A stretch of DNA of 64,000 nucleotides from positions 43,212,609 through 43,276,608 of the forward strand of contig OZ018324.1 of assembly GCA_963969495.1 (NCBI GenBank), written 5' to 3'. The translations under genes and the position numbers were made by a program. The notes under the pieces are model-generated. The model saw only the letters and a list, made by a program, of their open reading frames with translations, did not search any database and was not told the DNA's origin. Below are positions 36,737-45,700 of this stretch, in pieces; the stretch's first letter is position 1; every line of letters begins with the position of its first letter. Source of the DNA: Ceratothoa steindachneri (Eukaryota; Arthropoda; Malacostraca; Isopoda; Cymothoidae).

Positions 36737-36806
<70 letters not shown>
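36737..36806. repeat. (TA)n microsatellite
   Basis: About 35 uninterrupted TA units, directly abutting the 3' end of the Penelope-like relic. Confidence 0.98.
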
Positions 36807-36813
<7 letters not shown>

Positions 36814-37551
36814 TCAGTAAGAATGACAAAAACGAAGAAGAAGGGTCACATCTTTAATTTCAACGTTTCGGGTTATTACAAAACACATCTTCAGGAGCTA
36901 AAAACAAATTCTATATGTGGAATATAAGCCTAAAAACATAAATAACAGCACAAGTTCAAAGTTACAAACAACATATCAGAGAAAATCACAAAAACGACAT
37001 TAAAAATATAAAATAAACGTTACGTTAATGAACAAACAAAATAGTAAGGTAAAGAACAGAAAAATATTTGCAAAGAGATACTATCAAAGGACAAACAAAG
37101 TACGAGTAAACATAATATTACAAAATTAAACAATTGAAATGAAAAAATAGAGAATTGGATACAAACAAAAGGTAAAACTAAAATTTAGACATTGAAACAT
37201 TACCTTACATGGTGGGATCACGATCACGGATCACGAGTGAAAACAGGAAGGAATTCAAAGAATGAAAACAGCTTGGTTAAGTTATAAACAGAGGAAACGA
37301 TGACGTGTCCTCATTTAAATTTGGGTGGTTGTATTTAATACAGAGTGATTCTTTAATGCGGAGAGATGAAATAGATTTAGCAAATTCTAAGAGAGATAAA
37401 TCATTTAAGGACACGTCTCTTTTACAATCAATAGCATGTTTCATGATGGAAGAAAACTCTTTGTTACTTAACGTTTTACCACTTCTATGGCTAATTCCAA
37501 TGTGAGAACAAAAATGCGACTAAAGAGTACCTACTGTGCTTCCTATATAGG
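36807..37551 (-). pseudogene. Penelope-like element C-terminal GIY-YIG end
   Basis: On the minus strand the sequence starts with AYIGSTVGTLYSRIF, then HIGISHRSGKTLSNKEFSSI, HAIDCK, SLLEFAKSI and ESLCIKYNHPNLNED. This is the GIY-YIG endonuclease end of Penelope-like retroelements, where the YIG and the later His, Glu and Asn blocks are conserved. It is followed by an untranslated tail that ends with a phrase read on the plus strand as CAACGTTTCGGGTTATTACA and CTTCAGGAG, a common feature of these elements. The reverse transcriptase part is missing. The element is joined head-to-head to a second GIY-YIG copy at 37572. Confidence 0.75.
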
Positions 37552-37571
37552 CCCTAGCTGTAAGTTGGAGA

Positions 37572-37795
37572 CCTATATAGGAAGCACAGTACGTACTCTT
37601 CAGTTGCGTTTTTGCTTTCACATGGAAATTAGCCATACAACCGGTAAAACTTCTTAGAAACAAAGTGTTTTCTTCCATTAGGAAATATGCTTTTGATTGT
37701 TAAACAGATATTTCCTTAAATGTTGTATCTAACTCTGGATTTCTTGGTTTTGATCGATTTATAAAGTAAACACAAAGACCATGAGATCGAGATCA
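37572..37795 (+). pseudogene. Second Penelope-like GIY-YIG fragment, inverted
   Basis: Plus-strand TYIGSTVRTLQLRFCFHMEI, then SHTTGKTS and a decayed remainder, is an inverted homologue of the minus-strand copy ending at 37551. The two start at the same codon (YIGSTV) and are separated by only 20 bp, forming a near-perfect inner palindrome (about 29-bp arms with one mismatch) within inverted arms of roughly 200 bp. This side is more decayed. Confidence 0.72.
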
Positions 37796-37799
37796 AATT

Positions 37800-38365
37800 C
37801 GAGCATCCTGTCTATCAGACTTCTTTCCTCCGCAATATAACTACCTGGTTGACCATTAACACATCATTATCAGATTTTTTTCGAGAGGGAATATGATATT
37901 AATCAACAAATAAGTGTTATATGAAGATATTTTGACTGCAATATATACCTCATATTGATACCATGATTTAATACATTTTAATAACATTGCTATTTTAGAC
38001 ATTTCAAAAAAGTAATAAGGAACCTTGTATTTTTATTTTTATTTTAGCTGTATTGGACAATTAAATGCAAACCATCAGCAAAAAATTCATAGACATACTC
38101 AAGGAATAAGAAAATCTCTAGGCCTCCGAAAACATTTGGTCGCCACTGTATTTCTCATTTTTCCTTTATTATCTTGAATTGGTACTTAAGAATATTTGCC
38201 TTAGCTAATAAAAGATTTTTAATCAAAATACATTAGTTTTGTCTATAGACCTTGTCATATCGGTCTGTGCGGTTTGTTCACCCTTTTACTTCCCATATCC
38301 ATTAATGAAATTAAAGAAAGCTACTCAAAAAACTGTGGAATATATTTTCATTCCTATTGGCCTCG
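37800..38365. other. No recognisable gene
   Basis: AT-rich sequence without open frames or repeat boundaries. Confidence 0.5.
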
Positions 38366-38369
38366 ATAT

Positions 38370-39425
38370 TTTTAAGAGCACATCTGGCGACTACCTACTA
38401 GCGCAAAGGTGGCCGTAATGATATTACAGCCTAATACTAGGCTAGGTTAAAAAAAAGCCCCCCAAAAGAATAAAGATACAAAAAAATAAAAAACAAGTTA
38501 AAAAACAAGCAAAGAACAAAACAAAAATAAAAAAAACAAAAGAATAAGGAAGCAATTGCGGCATAGAGGGGAGGCTGTCCTCCCTCCGGCACAGGAACAC
38601 ACGACGTGTAACAGTCCATTCACCAGTCCTAAATACAAGGGACACCCGCTAGCGGCCCCACTCGTCCTGATAAGGTGACAGGTACCGTGCGCGCAGATTA
38701 CTTAGACAAGGACATTCAAAAAGAATAAGCCGAAAAATCTTGGAGACAACGCAGTCGTTGCAATGAGGTGCGGGTTACAGTTCCATCAAAGGCAGTGCGT
38801 CCCGCGAATGTGTGCCAGCAGGCATTCGCAATACGCCCTGATCTGATGAATTTTGAGAGCAGAGGCTTGTGGCAAAAGAGTCAATTGCGGTACTGTCCAG
38901 CGTGGTGTCATAAGCAGAACCAGAGATGCCACCGGCCCTAAATCCAAAGCGTTTGGAGTAAGACTGGTGTCGTTCGGCGGCATAGGCACCGTCGAAGTCG
39001 TCTGTAAATGCAGAAAAGGCATTGTCGACCGATGGGATCACCGGCATCGTGCACACAGACGTATGATGCAATGTACATAGAGCAAAGTACCTTGGGCAGA
39101 AAAGGCCCACGGGTGAATAAAAGCAGCAGAAGGGTTCTGAATGGTGGCAGAAACGACCGTCTTTTTAGGCCAAGTTGGCTGAGAGGGGCCGGGAGCTGAG
39201 GGCACCATTTTCAGAATTGAGGCATAAGACGTCCCATGCCGCTCCGGGCGCGCCACGACCAAGTCTTTGGCCTCACAAAATGAAGGAGAATCCGTAGGCT
39301 GAACAGCCAATATTTCCTTCTCCAGTATATACGCACCCTATTGCTTTGAAGAAACAGGGCGCAACTGTCCGCATTTGACAAACTTGGCCATACACGCTAG
39401 GGACTTATCGTATACAGCCTTGGAA
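38370..39425 (-). pseudogene. Collapsed LINE: ORF1 end joined to ORF2 end
   Basis: Read on the minus strand. 39425-39200 resembles the C-terminal part of a jockey-group ORF1: a Cys-containing start, ILEKEILAVQPTDSPSFCEA, ARPERHGTSYASILK and a Pro/Ser-rich tail. A middle segment (39060-38910) is shared with 23888-24080. 38840-38690 is the end of ORF2 with PAPHCNDCVV and LILFECPCLSNLRARYLS (Cys-Cys-His/Cys-type motif). The A-rich plus-strand tract 38455-38550 corresponds to the 3' UTR also seen at 15430-15640. The endonuclease and reverse transcriptase are missing, so a large internal deletion or rearrangement joined the two ends. Several phase changes. Confidence 0.6.
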
Positions 39426-39459
39426 CAACTTACCGAGACATCAGGTAAACCCTACCTGG

Positions 39460-40330
39460 CACGTGAACGTTCCACGTGAAGGAAATCCTGCTCTCTTACA
39501 ATAAGATCTTTGGAAGATTGGGGAGTGGTCGGAAATGTGGAAAATGCCTTTTACTGTGAACAAATGCAAAGAAATGCACATCGGCCACCGAAACTTCCAA
39601 TCGCAGTATATCCTTAAGTGCACTGCTCTTTAATGCACTGATACTGAGAAGGACTTGGGTGTAACTATCACTAGTGACTCAAAGTTCTCGAAGCAGTGTA
39701 ATGAGGCGGAGAAGAAAGCGCAAAGGATTTTAGGCTACATTAAGTTTGGATATCGGAACAAGGAGATTGTACTCTGTTTGTACAACTCCCTTGTCCGGCC
39801 TCATTTGTTGTATGCCGTAAAATTTGGGAGTCTTTCGTATCGAAAGGACATTAAGAGATTGAACCGTGTGCAAGCCAAGGCAACTAAACTGATTCTCGCT
39901 ATCAGACACAAGAGTTATAGAGGGAGGTTACGAGGATTATATTTGTTCTCGTTGGAGACCAGGAAACTGCTTGGGCATCTTATCAAAGTGTTTAAAATGC
40001 TTCTAGGCTGCAACAATGTAGACTACAGGGATATTTTCAAGCTTAGCTAGAACAGAACCAGAAATCACGGCTCTAAACTTAAGCTGAACCGTTACCACCG
40101 TGATCTGTGTGGAAATTTTCACATCAGCATCTCTGATGCATGCGTAGAAGTCGCTTCTAGACAAAATCTTGAAAAGTACCCGTTTGAGCACATAATTGTT
40201 GTGCGAATGTTCTTCCAGGGCATCAATTAACCCTTCGAAGGACTGCGCCTGCTCAAATGTTGCACCAATAGTACCCTCTTTGAATGGACCGTAAGGTCTA
40301 CTAGGGTACTTCTTTTCCTTGTAGCTTCTT
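39460..40330 (+). pseudogene. CR1-like LINE reverse transcriptase C-terminal part
   Basis: The frame 39655-40050 encodes DLGVTITSDSKFSKQCNEAE, QRILGYIKFGYRN, LYNSLVRPHLLYAVKFGSL, YRKDIKRLNRVQAKATKLI and LFSLETRKLLGHLIKVFKML, the thumb/connection region of CR1/jockey-type LINEs. Upstream, in another phase with stops, GEWSEMWKMPFTVNKCKEMH (about 39515-39575) is the preceding block. After the stop at 40048 the protein resumes as TRNHGSKLKL and drifts to about 40330. The palm with its catalytic box is absent. It is the plus-strand neighbour of an unrelated minus-strand LINE. Confidence 0.85.
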
Positions 40331-40539
40331 GTAACTCGTTTAGGAATATTAGGATCGGACGAATTTCATTGTGCTCGTTGTTCCACCTTTGTGTCGACTC
40401 TTTGCATTGTGCGCCTTTTTATTTGAGAAATCTATTCGGAAAAAATAAGCCGAAAGCGTTTCAAATAGAATATATCATAGTCTTTAAGATCACCTCAATT
40501 TGGTAGCAAAACGACGAAGACAAATTTGATTTTATTACA

Positions 40540-40708
40540 AATAACCATGAATTTCAAAGTTAAGCTCTTACGCATAATATCTACATATATTGATGTCTTT
40601 CATTCTTGCCAGTACTTCGGTTTTTATTTAAAAATTAATGCCTTCATCTTTTCTGATAGACTTATCCCAATAAAATATTTTAAAGCATGTTATGTTAAAT
40701 ACAACAAT
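40540..40708. repeat. Left ~170-bp direct repeat flanking Gypsy-1
   Basis: AATAACCATGAATTTCAAAG to ACAACAAT, ending at the first base of the 5' LTR. It is matched over its whole length, with about 15-16 differences, by 47169-47338, which starts at the first base after the 3' LTR. The sequence shows no open frame. Confidence 0.93.
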
Positions 40709-42176
40709 TGTGATAGAACGGGTTGAGGCCGCTTAATTTCAACCACTATCACATGTTATTTAAAACCACGATGCTACCCACATGCATCTTCGCTCTGAAG
40801 CCGGGCACCTTATCGCAGCCGCCTGAGTCAATGTTTAAACAAGGAGGTTTATCTTCCTCCGTCGCCCCATGCGCCAGCCCCCCCAGATTGAGTTAGGCTT
40901 ATGGGCAGATAAGGCATTGTTCTCAGGCTTGGCTGTGCATTCACCCGAAGACCCCACTCCATTGTCCCCCACGCCGAAGGGTATGTCCCGACTATTTATT
41001 TGGAAACTTTACCACTAAGATCAGATTGGAGATCCAGATTTTCGTCGCGAAACATCACTACGATCCACTCTCACCTTGTGCGCCAAGGGACCTCAACCTC
41101 GAGATTCACCATCACTTGTCCAGAAGAAGGACAATATTCCTTGAGTGCCAAGGTTCGAGCCAAGTCCACAAGGCTCCCCCTGTTGTTCAGAAAGAGAACA
41201 ACGTTAGAACAGCCATTGTTCTTTCGAGTCCGTAGACAAGAAACGGTTCTCACCCCCCCCCCCCTGTTGTTCAGAAGAGAACAACGTAGAACAGCCATGG
41301 TTCTTTTGAGCCCGTTAACAAGAAACGGTTCTCACTCACCCCACCCCCCACACCTTTTGTTCAGAAAAAGAACAACGTTAGAACAGCCATTGAACTTTTG
41401 AGCCCGTTGACAAGAAATGGTTCTCAGCCCCCCCCCTCCCTTGTTGTTCAAAAAATAACAACGTAGAACAGCCATTGTTCTTCAAGCCCGTTCGTCAAGA
41501 AACCATTCTCACCCTTCCCTCTTGTTGTTCAGAAGAGAACAACATTAGAACAGCCATTGTTCTCGAGCCCGTAGAGAAGAGACGGTTCTCAGCCCCACTG
41601 TTGTTCAGAAGAAAACAACGTAGAACAGCCATTGTTTTTCAAGCCCGTTCGTCAAGAAGCAAGTCTCATTTCCAAGACGCCACGTCAGGATCATTTAATT
41701 TCCCCTCCCCTTTGGGCTGGAACTCGCCAGCGGACCGAAAATTCCTTCACGTCGCCTTCCTCTGCACAACAAGTGTATTTACGTAAGCTGAACGTTACCT
41801 CTGAGTATTTAACCCTTTTGTCAACCCTATCCTGTGCTTTTAATGGTTTAGCGAACCATCCCATCCCTTTAACTTTATATTTGTTTTACCTTTATTAAAT
41901 CTTTTAATCCTCGGATTAGCAAGATTCCCCACGACCCTTTCCATTCTCTGTTTATGTCAATATTTTCCGTTTTGTGTGTTATTGATAGTTTACATTAATA
42001 AAACTCTATTTTATTAATGATAGCCATATTATTATCCTTGAGCTCAATTCTACTTCTTAAGCATATCGAAGATGCATAATATCGGCCAACCCAGACATCC
42101 ACGCACTCTAAAGATAATTAAATAAGCTCCCTCATCGAATAGTTATATATGGTATATCGTCAAGAGTCCATTGTAC

Positions 42177-42180
<4 letters not shown>
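40709..42180 (+). repeat. Gypsy-1 5' LTR
   Basis: TGTGATAG start, GTACGACA end. The stem TGTGATAG...CTATCACA spans 40709-40753, with a second stem GGTTGA...TCAACC inside it. GGCTTATGGGCAGATAAGGC block at ~40897. Six minisatellite units. AATAAA at 41997-42002 near the end is a plausible polyadenylation signal. Confidence 0.95.
41177..41672 (+). repeat. LTR minisatellite, six ~80-bp units (5' LTR)
   Basis: Units start near 41177, 41269, 41357, 41442, 41521 and 41599. Each has GTTGTTC, a short loop, GAACAAC, then AGAACAGCCATTGTTCT, GAGCCCGTT and AACGGTTCTCA, joined by C-rich spacers. The repeat is palindrome-dense by design of its unit. Confidence 0.93.

Positions 42181-42222
<42 letters not shown>
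42181..42222. repeat. (TA)n between LTR end and primer site
   Basis: About 20 TA units directly after the 5' LTR. The related Gypsy-2 has only ~11 bp in this position, so the tract is an expansion that pushed the primer site away from the LTR. Confidence 0.97.
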
Positions 42223-42223
<1 letters not shown>

Positions 42224-42233
42224 TATTTAAATT

Positions 42234-42247
42234 TGGTGTCAAGTGTG
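42234..42247 (+). promoter_or_regulatory. Primer binding site, tRNA-Leu-like
   Basis: TGGTGTCAAGTGTG begins with TGG, the complement of tRNA CCA, and TGGTGTCA matches the 3' end common to metazoan tRNA-Leu. Gypsy-2 has TGGTGTCAGG at the equivalent place. Beyond the first eight or so bases the match is weak. Confidence 0.6.
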
Positions 42248-42614
42248 TAAAGTTTAACGCTATATCTTTGCAAACACTTGTCTCAGTCGAGTAAAGCATA
42301 GTGCTATTCGTAATAATAATAGAGTATAGTAGTTCCCTTTTGTTTTAACGATTGCTATCCTTTTTTTTAAACTTATGAAGCTGGAGTAGCTCAAGGAACT
42401 GTTATAATAATTTGTTTGTGTTTTTTTTGTGTGATTTTAGTCAGTGGTTATTTAGATCGAGAAACCAAGTACGAATAGGTCAGTGCCTATATTTAGGTAG
42501 GCTAATTCTCTAGAAGGCATAATTTTTGTTGCAAGGAGTTTTGGTTGGTGGCCTATTGCGCCCCTAAGTGCAAAGATAACTCAGTTCGAAATCTTTAAAG
42601 CGCAAGGAGAATCC

Positions 42615-43478
42615 ATGGGACTTTCCGGAAAAGAACTAATTGAGTACGTTCAAGAGAAGCAAAGATCATAAATAGAAAGAGAAGAAAAAGAAAGAGAAAT
42701 CCAACGAGAAGAAAGAGAAAAAGAAATCCAACAAGAAGAAAGAGAAAGAGAATTTCAACGAGAAGAAAGAGATGAACGGAACAGACAAGCTGACCTTCAC
42801 CATCAGATTGAATTAGCTCGTGTTGAATCAGAAATACAGTCAGCCAGTTCACGTTCAGAAGCCCCCCCAAATCTCTCACTAAAGCTTCCCAATTTCAACG
42901 ATGGAGAGGATTTCGGATCATTTTTAGCCCACTTTGAAAAGATCCTCGAAATCAATAACATGGATCTGGAGGCTGGAGGTGTAGCCAGATTACCTTCCCT
43001 GTTAAATTGCAACTTGCGCGAAATTTTTATATCTCTACCATCTGAGTGTACAATTAACTACAGCACCTTAAAAGCTGAGTTATTGGCCACTCATAATATG
43101 ACTCCCAATTTCTACCGCCAAGAATTTCGAGGAGGTCATATTAAACCCAGACAGACGTTCCGTCAATTCGGATACATTCTTCAGAGGAATTTTAAATTTT
43201 GGTTAGAATCCTCAAAGGTTAATCCTATCTACGAGTCCTTAACAGACTACGTGCTGCGGGATCAATTTTTGCGTCTCTCCCGACGGAGATCCGCGCGTTC
43301 GTCAAGGATCCTCGGTACCAGACCTTTAAAGAATGTACCCAAGAAGCGGATGTCTATGCCGCAAGCCATAATTTATACCCAAAGGAGAATCGAACTTTTC
43401 ACCAATCCCCCTACAAGAAAAGAAGGAAGGATTTGCGCCCCTTCACAGGAAAGCCGACGAATTTTTCGAGCCCCGTAG
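42615..43478 (+). pseudogene. Gypsy-1 gag
   Basis: ATG at 42615 starts MGLSGKELIEYVQEKQRS, then TAA at 42669. The same phase continues through a highly charged Glu/Arg repeat (about 42672-42785, probable coiled coil), LKLPNFNDGEDFGSFLAHFE and GGVARLPSLLNCNLREIFIS, to FRQFGYILQRNFKFWLE, the capsid-like Gag core shared with Gypsy-2. Near 43268, at a run of five T, the phase changes; the true continuation is the frame that leads into 43433-44464, so the residues up to 43478 in this frame are not Gag. Gag forms the particle shell. Confidence 0.88.
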
Positions 43479-44464
43479 AACCCCAAAACTTCTTTAGCCA
43501 AAACCAACAACTGGACTCTAAACCTCCCGTTAAGATTTCTCCTCCATCTCTCCTCCCGAAGCGACCAATCATAGGCTTCAGCTGTGGTGTAGAAAACCAC
43601 ACGAGCTGGAATTGCCCCCAAAATTCTAGGCTTAAGAGCGGATTAGCCCACCAATTTCACCAGATTCATGCCACCCCGGCTCCCCCGGGGGTGCAGACCC
43701 AAGCAGCAACCTTCCCCCTTCCGTCAGGCCACCAGGTAAATTTTATTTTTGATAAAAGTTCATCGGGAACTTTGAAATTTGAGGACGGCAGCGTGAACGG
43801 CTGCCGAGTATCGACTCTCGTCAGGGACACAGGATGTACGTGTTTCATCGTGTCCGACGAACTCCTTCCCCCAGTGGACCCTAACCACGAAAACTTTGCG
43901 GTGGTACATGACTACCTTGGGTGGGCGAACCAATTTCCTGTCGTTAGATGTTACCTGCAGTGTCAATATTATTATGGCTGGGCTGAAGTCATTTCAGCAC
44001 CCATACAATTCTGTTCCGTGCTTATAGGACAGAGCTTCCAAGTAAGTTCCGACCCTGTGTCTCAGGCCGCCCTTCCCCCAGGCCGAGCTAAGAAAGAAGC
44101 ACAGGAGCCCGTCCCCATCAGAACCCCGATTCCGTCCGATTTCTTGGAGACCCTTAACCAGGACTTTAGGACGGCACAAAAGGAGTGTGAATCAATAACA
44201 CCCTTAGGTGATAAGGACCAAGACAAGTACACGGAGACTGTCCGTGGACGCAAAGATAAAAAGTACCTCCAACGCGCCCATGGAGATACGTTCGTAGCAC
44301 TGGACGAAACATCGGCGCTTGAAGAAGATTACCCCACGGAGTTCCTTAATGTAATACAGACAGTGTGCATCCAACCTGATGCCGATTACCCTCCTCCTTC
44401 CCTACCAGGCGAGTCTTTTGAACCCCCTGACCTGGATATTGACGCGCAGCTGACACCACATTAA
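43270..44464 (+). pseudogene. Gypsy-1 gag C-terminus, zinc knuckle and protease
   Basis: A long open frame (343 codons from the first Met at 43433, with coding upstream to about 43270). Residues near 47-60 hold a zinc knuckle reading GFSCGVENHTSWNC: the first Cys of CX2CX4HX4C is Gly (GGC at 43574-43576). The retropepsin active site is VRDTGCTCFIVSD with DTG at 43826-43834. A linker rich in Pro, Glu and Asp follows, ending with DLDIDAQLTPH and TAA at 44462. Immediately after, the sequence jumps to the end of RT, so the reading frame finishes at the deletion. Gag and protease seem fused in one frame here. Confidence 0.88.
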
Positions 44465-45265
44465 AAGAGTCAGCTACAAGAACTATTTGAATGGAGTCAC
44501 CATATAACCACCCTATTAGCTCTTTTCGAGCGACAGCGCGAAAATGGCCTCACCATTGGCCCCATCAAATGCCATTTTGCCCACGAAACCATAAAATACT
44601 TGGGTTTCAAAATAGGACAAAGCCAGTTGGGTCCCCAAGAGGACAAGATTAAGGTAATCGCAAACATGCCCCTCCCGATTACAAAGAAGCAATTAAGATC
44701 GTTTCTAGGATCAGCTTCTTACTCTCGGCGATTTGTTCCGAATTTCACTGCAATTTCGGCGCCCTTCAGCTCCCTTTTAAAAAAGAATTCCCCCGAAGTT
44801 CTACGTTGGAATGATGTCGCTGTTTTCCATTTTTAACAGCTCAAGAGTAAGCTCATTTCTGCCCCCATTTTAAAGTTGCCCAACCCGGAAAAATCCTTTG
44901 GGATTAAGAACGACGCGAGCAACGAGAGCATTTGAGGTGTACTCCTTCAATACGAGGATGACGGAACGAGTCATCCAGTTGCATATGCTAGTCGCCAATT
45001 ATTACCACGCGAAAAGAGATAGGCCACTATAGAGGAGGAAGCTCTGTCAATTATCTGGGTTATAGACAAATTCAAAATGTACTTGATAGGAAAAGAATTT
45101 CAGATAGAAACCGACCACCATCCGTTAGCCTATATTAGGAATGTGCGACACTCCAACGGCCGAATCATGCGCTGGAGTTTACTCTTTCAAGAGTATCAAT
45201 TTAAAATAAATTATATAAAAGGTTCCGATAACCGGGTCGCTGACGCACTCAGTAGGAATGCGTAA
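44465..45265 (+). pseudogene. Gypsy-1 RT thumb and RNase H
   Basis: Starts at the deletion joint with LLALFERQRENGLTIGPIKC, the end of the palm. The thumb is YLGFKIGQSQLGP and PITKKQLRSFLGSASYSRRF. TAA near 44834. RNase H begins with IKNDASNES, TGA, GVLLQYEDDG (Asp present), then VAYASRQLLPREKR, TAG, ATIEEEALSIIWVIDKFKMY, ETDHHPLAYI and GSDNRVADALSRN, ending at TAA about 45263. The RT core with the catalytic Asp pair is missing upstream, and no integrase follows: 435 bp of non-coding sequence leads straight to the 3' LTR. Confidence 0.92.
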
Positions 45266-45700
45266 CCGAATAGCGTAGAGTAATTGTATTCGTAGGATTA
45301 GGATCTCCATGTATGTATATACCTTCTTGTACGACTTAAATTAGATTCTCTTGTAATATAATTAGTTAATGTATATGTTTGAATTTTATAACGCTCAATG
45401 TCTATTTTTTTGTATGTATATATATTTGTACCCATTGAATTACTTATAAATTATTTTGTCCCATATGTACTAAGTTTATATCATTTTATTGTTCCATGCC
45501 CCTTTTTTTATTTTGTTTGTAATAAAGGTTATTTTCCCCTATAATCAAAAGATCAAAATAATCATATGTATTGAGGTAATACTAGTTAGGTGCATGAAGG
45601 TACGGTTAGTACAAGAAAATGAGTTCCCCACAACGGAGCTCTATCCTGGTCCCTTCTCTCTTTTTTTTTCGAAGTGACAACTTCCCCCGGAATGTAGAGG
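45266..45700 (+). promoter_or_regulatory. Gypsy-1 3' untranslated part and purine tract
   Basis: AT-rich non-coding sequence where integrase would normally lie. It ends CCCCGGAATGTAGAGG against the LTR; GGAATGTAGAGG is the likely polypurine tract. The last ten bases, AATGTAGAGG, equal the junction and first bases of the Gypsy-2 3' LTR. Confidence 0.65.

Noticed and set aside
36737..36806. Long palindrome at the (TA)n tracts (36.7, 42.2 and 57.2 kb)
   Set aside because: Any TA run is self-complementary; only the 61.8-kb case has unique-sequence arms beyond the repeat.
41071..41298. Protein-coding frames over the Gypsy-1 LTRs (also 18145-18390, 41000-41401, 45861-46290, 53627-54010)
   Set aside because: They lie wholly in LTR sequence, recur with each LTR copy and differ by frameshifts between copies; they are by-products of GC-rich LTR composition and the minisatellite.
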